Below, piece after piece: positions 54,516 to 64,000 of a stretch of DNA of 64,000 nt; within the stretch, counting starts at the first letter, position 1; each line of letters begins with the position of its first letter. Location: positions 1 to 64,000 of the forward strand of contig SKCR01007778.1 in assembly GCA_019454045.1 (NCBI GenBank), written 5' to 3'. The notes under the pieces are model-generated. The model made no database searches. It saw only the letters and a list, made by a program, of their open reading frames with translations, and was not told the DNA's origin. The DNA is from Zanthoxylum bungeanum. Lineage: Eukaryota; Streptophyta; Magnoliopsida; Sapindales; Rutaceae. A program made the translations under genes and the position numbers.

Positions 54516-57500
54516 TCAACAGAAAATGTCATCGGGCAAGTGCCAGGATAGGTGAAGCCATTTATTGTCAAAAGTTGGATTCACCTTCCGTAAAAATCCA
54601 GCATGATTCCGAACTTCAAAAAAATATATCACTAAGCAGGACAGAAACAGGCCGAAGAGGCACATCATGAGTGCGGGCATTTCTCTCCCTCCATAAATGG
54701 TAAACTGACGCTGCAAAAAGACAGCCGAATAAGAAGATGGCGTAAAGAGGCGTCAGAAAACTGACACATCCGCTCAATAGTCTGAAGCCAGTCTCGGCAA
54801 CTCTAATCTAACCCACATATTGCCAGCACAGTCGACCAGACATTAGAAGAGAAGGAGCACTAGAAGAAAAGATGATCAATATCCTCACTAGAATAACCAC
54901 ATAGAATACATCGCGAACAAGCAGAGATACCAAACCTCATCAAACTATCCTGAGTACAAAGGCCTCCCTGAATAGACATCCAAAACAAAAAGGAATGGCG
55001 GGGAATGGCCTTCCGGAACCAAACAATGTGAAACCAATGCACCAAGGTTCCCCTAGACCACCCAAACCAGCTTATCCTCCATCAAGCTAGAAGGATGCGG
55101 AAGAAGGGCTCGAGCCAGATCAACAAGGGTGGCAGACCTAGATGGGGGCCACCGCCAAGAAGAATCAGAAATAATGGAAGCAACTGTAGCCATCCTATCC
55201 AAGCCAGAGTCATAAATCACTCTCTCACCCAACGAATCCACAATCGGACCCATAGGATGCCAAAAATCAAACCACAATAAAGTCTTCTCACCATTCCTAA
55301 TCCTAACTCTTATCTGCCGCCGGGAACAAGAACGAAGCTCCAAAATCTTACGCCAACTCCAAGAGCAATCTGTAGGGCAAGGCACCTCCCAAAAACTTCT
55401 CCCCTCAACAAATAAGACTGAACCCAATTCGACCAAGAAGAAACCTGGCCAGAACAAAGGAACCAAATGTGCTTAACAATAGCCGCTCTATTCCAAGATT
55501 CCAATCTCTTAATCCCCAACCCCCCTCCATGGAAGGTAAACAAACTCTACTCCAAGCCACTCTCGCCCCCGAAGAGGTGAGCTCACTACCCTTCCAAAGG
55601 AAGAACGGAGAATTGTCTCCACCTTCCTAATAACAGACTTAGGAAGAATAAATAAAGAAGATCAATAAACTTGAATGGAGAATAAAACAGATTTAATGAG
55701 CTGAAGCCGCCCCACTTAAGAGAGAAACTTACTACTCCAACTTTTAGCACGCATAACAATACGATCTACAAGAGAAGCACAATCTGAGGCCCGGAGTTTA
55801 GTAGGAGAGATACCAGAGGAGAAGAAATGACTTTTAGCTGGATTCGGGATTAAACCTGATAAACCACTGAACTGCCGAAGACAATCCTTAATCAAGGAAA
55901 CCGAGGAGGCATCCGCAAAGCAAAGATGAGTGAGACGGTTCTTAAAACACCACCCATGGAATCTGAAATCCTGATTAAGAGTCATTTTATGAAGTAAGCA
56001 TGACAGAACTTCCATAGCCAAGACAAAGAGATAAGGAGACATAGGATCACCTTGGCGTAACCCGCGACCCCCAGAGAAAAACCCGTGCAACTCTCATTAA
56101 TAGACACAGAAAAACTAGTAGAAGTCATACACTTCTGAATCCAACCTACCATCCTCTCTGGAAAACCACCAGTCTGCAGTACCTCAACCAAAAAGTCCCA
56201 ACGAACAGTGTCATAAGCTTCATCAAGTCAATCTTAAGAGCACATCTCGGGGAACCACCAGTCCGATGATAATTCTGAACCAATTCCTGACACAAAAGAA
56301 TATTGTCGCTGATACGCCTACCCGCAACAAAGCCGATTGATTATGACTAATCACTGAAGGAAGGATAACCTTGATCCTATTCGCAATAAGCTTAGCAATA
56401 CACTTGTAAATAGTGTTGCAACAAGAAATAGGCCGATAATCCTTAACTTGGGAAGGTTTGGGAATCTTAGGAATCGAAGCAATAGAAGTAGCATTAACCT
56501 TCCTCAAGAGATGCCAGAGGAAAAGAAAGAGTGAATAGCACGAAGGACATCATCCCCCACAACACTCCAAGACTTCTTAAAGAAACCCAATTAAATCCAT
56601 CTGGGCCTGGAGCTTTATTATCCTTCAACGCGAACAAGACAGCCTTAATCTCCTTATCAGAAACCTCTCGGGTAAGAGACTCACTCTGCTCAGCTGTCAC
56701 ATGTTTAGTAATAGCAGCTCTAAGGGCAACCCTATCAATATCCTGCTGACAATGCCGGAGCCCAAAAGAGTCTCAAAAAAAGAAACAATCTCATCTCTAA
56801 CCAAACCAACATCCTCCACACGGTCCCATCCTCCTTAGTGATAGAAGTAATCTTGCTACGGCCGTGAAAACTGTTCATAGTAGTAAAGAAGAATTTAGTA
56901 TTCTGATCCCCTAGATTTAGCCATTGAACACGAGATTTCTGTCTAGTGAAGCCTTCCTCAGCCCGACACATATCACCATACCATAACGAAAGACTAGCTT
57001 CTTCAGCTAATAGAGCGGGGTTACTGAGGCACTCCTGTAAAGCACACTGCATACTATCCAACTCCCTCATAATCTCTAAAACCTTACTCGGAATCTGAGA
57101 GAAATGCTCGACATTAAACTTCTTCAAGGCCATCTTAACATTCTTCAGCTTACAACATAAACGGAACATCGGAGTACCGAGAACATCAATGTCCCAAGCC
57201 CTAGCCACAACTGAGAGAAAATCAGGGTGATCCGCCCAGAAATCAAAGAATTTGAAAGGAATTTTCCTCTTAAGGAGCTCTGCAAGTTTAACCACCATAG
57301 GAGAATGATCTGGAATCCAAGAAGGAAGAAAGCGTGCAGAAGAACCCGAAAAAAACACTCCCAAGACGAATTAGCGAGAACACGATCCAACTTACGCCAA
57401 ATAGGGGACTAAATCTGCTTATTGAAACCAAGTAAACTTACAACCAGAGAACTGAAGATCATCCAAACCAGCCTGACCCAAACAGCAGCCCAAATCATCT

Positions 57501-57982
57501 TTCCAACCCGGCCATGCCACAGATCAACCACAATGCTCAATCAGAGAGTGAATAGCATTGAAGTATCCCAAAACAAGCCACGGAGAGTCTTCAAAAAACA
57601 CTACCATAAGAAACCAAGTCGGCCCAAAGCTCCTGACGCTTCTCGTAGTCACACTCACCATAAACTACCGAAACTACACAAGTCCACAACCCAGAAATAT
57701 GAGACACACTACAATGAATAACTTGAGATGACGAGTGAATAATGCTAACATCATGTCACTAGGGTTCCAACACAACCAAATACGGCCAAACGGAAGCAAA
57801 TCAGAGTGGCAAAAAATTTCCATGAAGGATTAATAGCACGAGAGACATTCACAAAATTAACCTCCTTTACCTTGGTTTCAACTAAACCACACAAGAAAGC
57901 TTCTCATCACGTAGAAACCTCCTAACTTCAGCTTGTTTATTGGGTCATTGAGACCCCGAATGTTCCAAACAACAAAAATCAT
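54516..57982 (-). pseudogene. LINE-3 ORF2: endonuclease, RT lacking FADD, zinc-finger end
   Basis: Start at ATG 57982-57980 (MIFVVWNIRGLNDP). The endonuclease ends with DHSPMVVKL (57364 frame). Linker and RT pieces: 56735-57364, 56494-56700, 56223-56507, 55982-56191, 55716-56090. The end pieces are 55053-55466, 54860-55045 and 54516-54716. The RT catalytic FADD box is missing: the sequence reads LCFADASSVSL where LINE-2 has LCFADDLMIFCKADASSVSL, an in-frame 27-bp loss between two GCAGATG repeats. The zinc-finger end shows CSRCILCGYSSEDIDHL. Non-functional. Confidence 0.88.
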
Positions 57983-58020
57983 TAAAACAGAGAAGAGTAG
58001 AGCCAAAACCAAACAAATCA

Positions 58021-58315
58021 GTGTCGTCGAACCCCTATCGAGGACTGCCGTTTCTGACTCATCTTTCCACCAGAACCCTTTCTAGATTTGTTACCATAAA
58101 CCAATTTCCTGATCTCCTGCGAATCAATGACCTTATTAGCCAACTATTATCATTGGACGTGGGCGAATCATAAGTTCCAGAAGGCCACTCAGCTAAAACA
58201 GACTTAGGAAGATCCTCGGCAAGAAGAGAAGAAGCATTGGAACATTCACCTTCCTCCTTACCGTCTGCCTCTGTAATAACTGCCTCAGACGAAACCACAG
58301 ACATAGGAGGAGTAA
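58021..58315 (-). pseudogene. LINE-3 ORF1, C-terminal part
   Basis: Frame 58059-58304 encodes an acidic, Ser-rich stretch (EADGKEEGECSNASSLLAEDLPKS) that matches LINE-1 at about 19890-20010. It lies just upstream of ORF2 on the minus strand and continues across C2 at 62550. No domain is recognised in this tail. Confidence 0.65.
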
Positions 58316-58991
58316 TGACAAGAAACTCATTGGGATGTGAAATCCAGCAAACCCCAAGTATTTTTCTTTAAGCCCCAAGAACCTTAATCAATGATTTTGT
58401 AAGAACAAAACCCATCCAAGATCAGCCCTAAACCACCATGAAACATTGCCCATGATAACTCAAAACATGAAATCAGTGTGTTTTGCTAGCAAATGGAGAC
58501 GCCACTAAGTTTGCTAAACTTAGATAAGTCGATTCAAACTTGAAAAGGGGAATCCCTCCCTTACAAGAAATTCGGCCATAGCCAAAAGCAAAAGCTTATA
58601 TGTTTTCTTACAAATTTCGTGGTTAACCTAAAATGAAGAATAAGGCAAGTTTAAAATATTTAGAAAAGAACCCTAAAAGCATAAAGACAATAATGCCCCT
58701 AAATTCGAAATTATAAAAATGCCAAAGTCTTTAAGTCTTCAAAGGTCTATAAAGCTTCAATCAGAACTGATTTGGGCCAAGTGAAATGTCTTTGGGCCCT
58801 CTCCATTGAAGCCCACATGTGTCTCTATTTGTTTGTTGCAATCGGCCATAAAACTCTGAACTAATCCCGCCATTGCTTCTCTGAGTCTTTTGGTCTTCTG
58901 TCTTGTAATTGGCCCTTCCGGTACTTGTAATGGGTCTATTGTATTATTGGCCATGTCCTTTGATGCTTCACGAGTGGCCTGGATCATGTCA
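58316..58991 (-). repeat. C2 3' LTR
   Basis: A 676-bp LTR, TGACAAGAAACTCATTGGG...CATGTCA. The left flank is AGTAA. It carries the Pol tail with GPITRQKTKRLREAM (frame 58757-59326). Confidence 0.93.
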
Positions 58992-61288
58992 TCCACTCCC
59001 TCTTGAAAAGGATTCGACCTCGAATCTGTACCTGAATCAAAAGGATTTAAGTCAGAAACATTAAATGTAGCAGACACATTATACTTACCCTGTAAATCCA
59101 GCTTGTATGCATTGTCATTAATCCGTTCCAAGACTTGAAATGGACCATCTCCTCTCGGTTGTAGCTTAGATTTACGTTGTTCAGGAAATCTATCCTTGCG
59201 CATGTGTACCCAAACCCAATCTCCAGGCTGAAATACCACACGCTTTCTTCCTTTATTAGCATGAGAAGCATATTGCTCATTCTTTCTATGTATGTGCTCT
59301 CTTGCTTTCTCATGTATATGATTCACAAATCGGCTTTCCTTTTTCCATCTTACCCCGCATGCTCATCAACAGGCAATGGTAACAAATCTAATGGAGTTAG
59401 TGGCTGAAAACCATAAACAATTTCAAATGGTGAGTAAGATGTAGAGGAATGAATACTACGATTATATGCAAATTCAACAAAAGGTAAACAGTCCTCCCAA
59501 GTTCTTAAGTTCTTATTGATAATAGTACGCAATAACTGAGTCAAAGTCCTATTAACAACCTCGGTTTGGCCATCAGTTTGGGGGTGGCAAGTAGCAGAAT
59601 ACAAAAGTTTAGTTCCCAACTTACCCCATAAAACTTTCCAAAAGCGACTAAGGAATTTAACATCATGATCTGAAACTATACTCTGTGGAATCCCATGGAG
59701 TCGTACTACTTCTCTAAAGAACAAGTCAGTAATGTTAGTGGCATCATCAGTTTTATGACATGCTATAAAGTGTGCCATTTTACTGAACCTATCAACCACT
59801 ACAAAGATGGAATCTCTACCCTTCCTAGTCCTAGGTAAACCCAATATAAAGTCCATCGATATATCTACCCATGGCTCACTAGGTATAGGCAATGGTGTAT
59901 ACAACCCATGAGGCATAAACAGATAACCTTAGATTTAGCCTGTTTACAAGTTAAGCATTTATCACACAAACGCTCAATATCTCTCCGCATTTTAGGCCAA
60001 TAGAAATGTTCACTCAATACCCCTAAGTTTTTGGCAATGCCAAAGTGCCCCATTAAACCTCCCCCATGCGCTTCCCTCACTAACAACTCACGCATACTAC
60101 AGACAGGAATGAATAATCTATTCTCCCTAAACAGAAACCCATCATGTTGGTAGAATTTACTAAAAGTAGACTTTTCACATGCAGCATAGATAGTACTAAA
60201 GTCAGTATCACTAGCATAAAGTTCTTTAATAAATTCAAACCCAAGCATTCTTGCACTCAATGAAGTAAGTAAAGCATACCTTCGCGATAGTGCATCCGCG
60301 ATAATGTTTTCCTTACCTTGTTTGCAGCGGATGACATATGGAAATGTCTCAACAAACTCTAACCAACGTGCGTGCCTTTTGTTAAGCTTACCTTGTCCCT
60401 TTAAATGCTTCAATGACTCGTGATCTGTATGGATCACAAACTCTCGAGGCCATAGATAATGCTGCCAAGTCTCAAGGGCTCTCACTAGCGCATACAAATC
60501 CTTGTCGTATGTGGGGTATCTCAAAACGGCTCCACTAAGTTTCTCACTAAAGTAGGCTATTGGTCGCTTTTCTTGCATAAGAACCGCTCCTATGCCTAAT
60601 CCAGATGCATCACACTCAATCTCAAATGTCTTCTCAAAGTTTGGTAGTGCCATAACCGGTGAACTGCATAACTTCATTTTCAGATCCTGGAATGCACGCT
60701 CCTGCTCTTCACCCCATTTGAAGCCAACAGTCTTCTTCACTACTTCAATCAGTGGTGCCGAATACTACTGAAGTCTTTAACAAATCTACGATAGAAGCTT
60801 GCTAATCCATGGAAGCTTCTGACTTCTGTCACCGTTGTTGGTGTTGGCCAATCTTGAATTGCCTTCACCTTTTCCAAATCTACCTCGATACCATCTGCAC
60901 TCACAACAAATCCAAGGAAAACAATTATATCCATACAAAAAGTGCACTTATCAAAGTTAGCATACGGTTTTTCTTGCCTTAACACATCAAGAACATGCTT
61001 CAAGTGCATGACATGCTCATCTAATGTTTTACTGTAAACTAAGATGTCATCAAAATAAACCACAACAAACTTACCTAAAAATGCACGCATAACATGATTC
61101 ATCAATCTCATAAATGTGCTAGGTGCTTTTGAAAGTCCAAATGGCATAACTAACCATTCATACAAGCCATACTTGGTCTTAAAGGCAGTTTTCCATTCAT
61201 CTCCCTCCCTCATGCGAATTTGATGGTATCCACTCTTTAAGTCAATCTTACTAAAAATTTTAGAACCATACAATTCATCCAACATGTC
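58757..61288 (-). pseudogene. C2 pol: RT (partial), RNase H, integrase, tail
   Basis: Frames 60749-61285 (RT from [21 protein letters not shown]), 59865-60740 (RT end, RNase H with ECDASG, TDHESL, ADALSRR, integrase finger [11 protein letters not shown]), 59350-59916 (integrase core, [22 protein letters not shown]) and 58757-59326 (GDGPF region and LTR-encoded tail). Frames break at a one-base loss near 60757, at an 8-bp insertion (about 59919-59926) and near 59340. The catalytic motifs present are intact. The coding region begins mid-RT at the inversion joint. Confidence 0.9.
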
Positions 61289-61868
61289 ATCAGTTCCGAT
61301 TGAAGCTTTATAGACCTTTGAAGACTTAAAGACTTTGGCATTTTTGTAATTTCGAATTTAGGGGCATTATTGTCTTTATGCTTTTAGGGTTTCTTTTGTA
61401 ACACTATTTAAACTTGCCTTCTTCTTCATTTTAGGTTAACCACGAAATTTGTAAGAAAACATATAAGCTTTTGCTTTTTGCTATGGCCGAATTTTTTGTA
61501 AGGGAGGGATTCCCCTTTTCAAGTTTGAATCGACTTATCTAAGTTTAGCAAACTTTGCGGCATCTCCATTTGCTAGCAAAACACACTGATTTCATGTTTT
61601 GAGTTATCATGGGCACTGTTTCATGGTGGTTTAGGGCTGATCTTGGATGGGTTTTGTTCTTACAAAATCATTGATTAAGGTTCTTGGGGCTTAAGAAAAA
61701 TACTTAGGGTTTGCTGGATTTCACATCCTAGTGAGTTTCTTGTCATTTGGTATCAGAGCTCAGGGTTCCAAGGTCTGATTTCCTATCTAAATTCGTCGTT
61801 TGAATCTGTTTTAAATTTTCGTTCTTTGTTGTTTTCGTTTCAGTTCTTCTAGTTCCTAAGAAAGATGG
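61289..61868 (+). mobile_element. Inverted LTR, PBS and leader segment within C2
   Basis: Plus-strand order: family C LTR lacking the first 230 bp or so of U3 (about 61291-61745, ending TTTCTTGTCA), normal tRNA-Met PBS TGGTATCAGAGCTC (61748-61761), leader to about 61843, then CTTCTAGTTCCTAAGAAAGA (RT coding, as at about 41993 in A4) ending at 61868. The next base is the TG of the right LTR. The joints show only 3-5 bases of shared sequence (ATC at 61289; TTCT near 61843). Confidence 0.9.
61748..61761 (+). other. Displaced primer binding site in C2
   Basis: TGGTATCAGAGCTC, normal family C/B form. It follows the inverted partial LTR, not the 5' LTR of C2. Confidence 0.85.
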
Positions 61869-62544
61869 TGACAAGAAACTCACCAGGATGCGAAATCCAG
61901 CAAACCCCAAGTATTTTCTTAAGCCCCAAGAACCTTAATCAATGATTTTGTAAGAACAAAACCCATCCAAGATCAGCCCTAAACCACCATGAAACATTGC
62001 CCATGATAACTCAAAACATGAAATCAGTGTGTTTTGCTAGCAAATGGAGACACCACTAAGTTTGCTAAACTTAGATAAGTCGATTCAAACTTGAAAAGGG
62101 GAATCCCTCCCTTACAAGAAATTCGGTCATAGCCAAAAGCAAAAGCTTATATGTTTTCTTACAAATTTCGTGGTTAACCTAAAATGAAGAAGAAGGCATG
62201 TTTAAATAGTGTTACAAAAGAAACCCTAAAAGCATAAAGACAATAATGCCCCTAAATTCGAAATTACAAAAATGCCAAAGTCTTTAAGTCTTCAAAGGTT
62301 TATAAAGCTTTAATCAGAACTGATTTGGGCCAAGTGAAATGTCTTTGGGCCCTCTCCATTGAAGCCCACATGTGTCTCTATTTGTTTGTTGCAATCGGCC
62401 ATAAAACTCTGAACTAATCCCGCCATTGCTTCTCTGAGTCTTTTGGTCTTCTATCTTGTAATTGGCCCTTCCGGTACTTGTAATGGGTCTATTGTATTAT
62501 TGGCCATGTCCTTTGATGCTTCACGAGTGGCCTGGATCATGTCA
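61869..62544 (-). repeat. C2 5' LTR
   Basis: A 676-bp LTR matching 58316-58991. The right flank is AGTAA. On its left the LTR ends exactly at TG and meets inverted RT sequence instead of a PBS. Confidence 0.93.
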
Positions 62545-62549
62545 AGTAA

Positions 62550-64000
62550 CCATAGCCGATTCCAACCTATTGGAAGAGCACTCACCCCAAATAAGAACCA
62601 TGTTAGAGGGAACAACCTGAATCACCTCATTGCTGGAGCTAACAGAAGTGGTCACAGTCGCTCCCTTGCCTTTCTTCTTCTTAGAGATCGGAATCCAGGC
62701 ACCCTCCTTTACCTCGGTAGTGTCAGCCCTAACAACTTTATCCATAGAAGGAATAGATGGTTTGGGAATCCAGGACTGAGAGGGTTTGCTAACCTCCTTA
62801 CTAGGAGCCTTTTTAGGGCAAAAATTCACCGAATGGCCAAAAATCTCACAGTACATTTCATAGGAACTCATTCAAACTCAACCCGAATAGGTACCCTAGT
62901 ACCATCAGGATATTGGAAAACAATCTCCTCAACAAGGGGGTTTCGAGCATCAATCTCAACACAAATTCGAGCGAAACTGAGCTGTTTCCTAGAAAAAGTA
63001 ACATTGTCAGCATTGAGAGGCCTCCCAATTACACTAGCCACACAACTAATCCCTTTAGCCGTCCATAAGTCAATAGGCAGGAGGGCACACTACAACCTTA
63101 CCATCAATAACACTAGGTTGAACATAGTGCAGTGCAGTGGAAAAACAAACCGAGTCAAGTGAATCAACTACTTTAGGTCCACTCAGCGCAGAGGCATAAC
63201 TCTTAGGACAAGCAGAAGCACTGCCCCCAAGGCTACTGCAGGAGACGGAACAGTAGGACCAAAAACATTAGATTGACCATTCACACAAGCACAATCTGCC
63301 TTAGCAAAACCAGGGGCACTAGCGCCACCAACTTCCTGAACAACCCCAGAAACACCAACACCACCAACTGAAGCATTCAATTTCACTGCCGACGAAACAT
63401 TCCCAAAAAAATTCCCTGGATTCGGGACTAGAATACCACAAGACACATGACAAGAATCACCAATGTTGTTTCCAGTACTCACGGCACCACCAACCTCATA
63501 CACAGAGACAGTATCATTCAAGACCGAAACAGCAGTACCCTCACCAGCAGCAACCGCAGCTGCATTACACATAGAATCACACAAGACTGCCACTGCAAAC
63601 ACTGCATTATGGGCCAGAGAGTCACAAACAGGAGCCTCTGCCGAGGACTCCAACTCCTCACCGACAGGGCTACCAACCCCCCCTTGAACGCCGGCCGAAT
63701 CTTCAAAGAAAGGAGAAGAAATAGACTAAACATCAACCTTCACAATCGGTAACACAGTCCCTAAATTCCCACAAACCTTAGTTTCTGCCTTACCCACAAC
63801 ATCAACAACACCCACTCGGCCACCAGCAGCCCCTGCACCAATCAAAGGATCAAACCCCACACCCTCATTCGAGCAACAACTGGGCACCACGAAACCACCC
63901 ACAACCCCACAAACACCATCCACAACACCCGGGTTAGACCGATCAAGAACAGAAGACCGGTCTAACAAAGCACTCGAAACCACACCTGAAGCAAACCCAG
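62550..64000 (-). pseudogene. LINE-3 ORF1, knuckle and N-terminal region
   Basis: Frame 62542-62871 includes the zinc-knuckle end (CEIFGHSVNFCPKKAP) and a basic KKKKGKGATVTT stretch, matching LINE-1 ORF1 (20257-20670). Further right, 63183-63653 and 63726-63983 are Ala/Val/Gly-rich. Relative to LINE-1 about 0.33 kb is missing at about 63078, where two GGCAGG repeats flank the lost segment in LINE-1. The 5' UTR is not in the window. Confidence 0.75.

Larger units (their letters stand above)
58316..62544 (-). mobile_element. C2: family C element with an internal inverted LTR-leader segment
   Basis: A 4.2-kb unit inside LINE-3 with a perfect 5-bp duplication AGTAA (58311-58315 and 62545-62549). 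LTRs at 58316-58991 and 61869-62544 are equal in length (676 bp). Inside, minus-strand pol (58992-61288) starts in the middle of RT; gag, protease and the RT start are missing. Between pol and the right LTR lies 61289-61868 in the opposite orientation: a partial LTR, PBS, about 100 bp of leader and 26 bp of RT sequence. No PBS abuts the 5' LTR, so an RNA from this copy could not be primed normally. Confidence 0.92.
54385..64000 (-). mobile_element. LINE-3: L1-type element, split by C2, runs off the right edge
   Basis: Minus-strand LINE in two pieces, 54385-58315 and 62545-64000, separated by C2 (duplication AGTAA). From left to right: A tail (seen as T12, 54385-54396), 3' UTR, ORF2 (stop at 54516, start at 57982), then ORF1 to the window end. 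It has all domains in order, unlike LINE-1 and LINE-2, but two deletions with short direct repeats at the joints and several frameshifts. The 5' end is outside the window. Confidence 0.88.

Noticed and set aside
62443..63162. 239-codon plus-strand frame spanning the C2 LTR and LINE-3.
   Set aside because: It is the antisense of LINE ORF1 and crosses an insertion border with a TSD, so it cannot be an original gene.
1..64000. A new defence, biosynthetic or signalling system.
   Set aside because: I looked on both strands for non-transposon domains and found none. The novelty here is in element structure and rearrangement, not a gene cluster.

Overview
The window looks like repeat-only DNA from a large plant nuclear genome, probably a dicot. 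I find no host gene, rRNA, tRNA or organellar segment. Nearly every base can be assigned to nested retrotransposons. The evidence for a plant source is: chromovirus-type Ty3/gypsy Gag-Pol proteins resembling the CRM (centromeric retrotransposon) lineage; primer binding sites matching initiator tRNA-Met; L1-type LINEs with a CCHC ORF1, an APE endonuclease and an RT followed by a zf-RVT-like region; and one Au-like SINE.

Naming used here: A1-A4 are copies of one gypsy family (LTR about 645 bp). B1 and B2 belong to a second family (LTR about 950-980 bp). C1 and C2 belong to a third (LTR about 660-676 bp). K is an LTR-only element (LTR 928 bp). LINE-1, -2 and -3 are L1-type elements.

Layout. 1-423 and 7865-10835 belong to an old plus-strand LTR element (polypurine tract and LTR start near 9379-9391), interrupted by A1 (424-7864, TSD CCCAC) and solo LTR B1 (9472-10450). 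A2 (10836-17499, minus, truncated) follows, then a degraded stretch to 18245. LINE-1 (minus) occupies 18246-21438 and 30497-31330 and is split by K (21439-30496, TSD CCCCC). K itself contains a SINE (22367-22596) and A3 (22794-30067). From 31435 rightward, C1 (minus) is split three ways: by B2 (33489-49219, TSD TCGCT), which carries A4 (37691-45028, plus strand, TSD CGACA); by LINE-2 (49235-53997, plus); and by LINE-3 (minus, from 54385 past the right edge). LINE-3 is interrupted by C2 (58316-62544, TSD AGTAA).

The gypsy copies share one plan: LTR, tRNA-Met PBS, long leader, gag with CCHC knuckle, protease, RT, RNase H, integrase with GPY/F-type end, PPT, LTR. The Pol reading frame runs through the PPT into the U3 of the 3' LTR. 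All copies carry frameshifts or stops. A4 is the best preserved, with one stop and five one-base losses. The LINE-2 RT is open for 736 codons and keeps its catalytic FADD motif.

The observations most worth checking are: C2, which carries an internal inverted LTR-PBS-leader segment yet is bounded by a perfect TSD; LINE-2, with an in-frame ORF1-ORF2 fusion that lost the endonuclease; an array of short palindromes in the family A leader; a one-base insertion in the family A primer binding site; and the LTR-encoded Pol tail.
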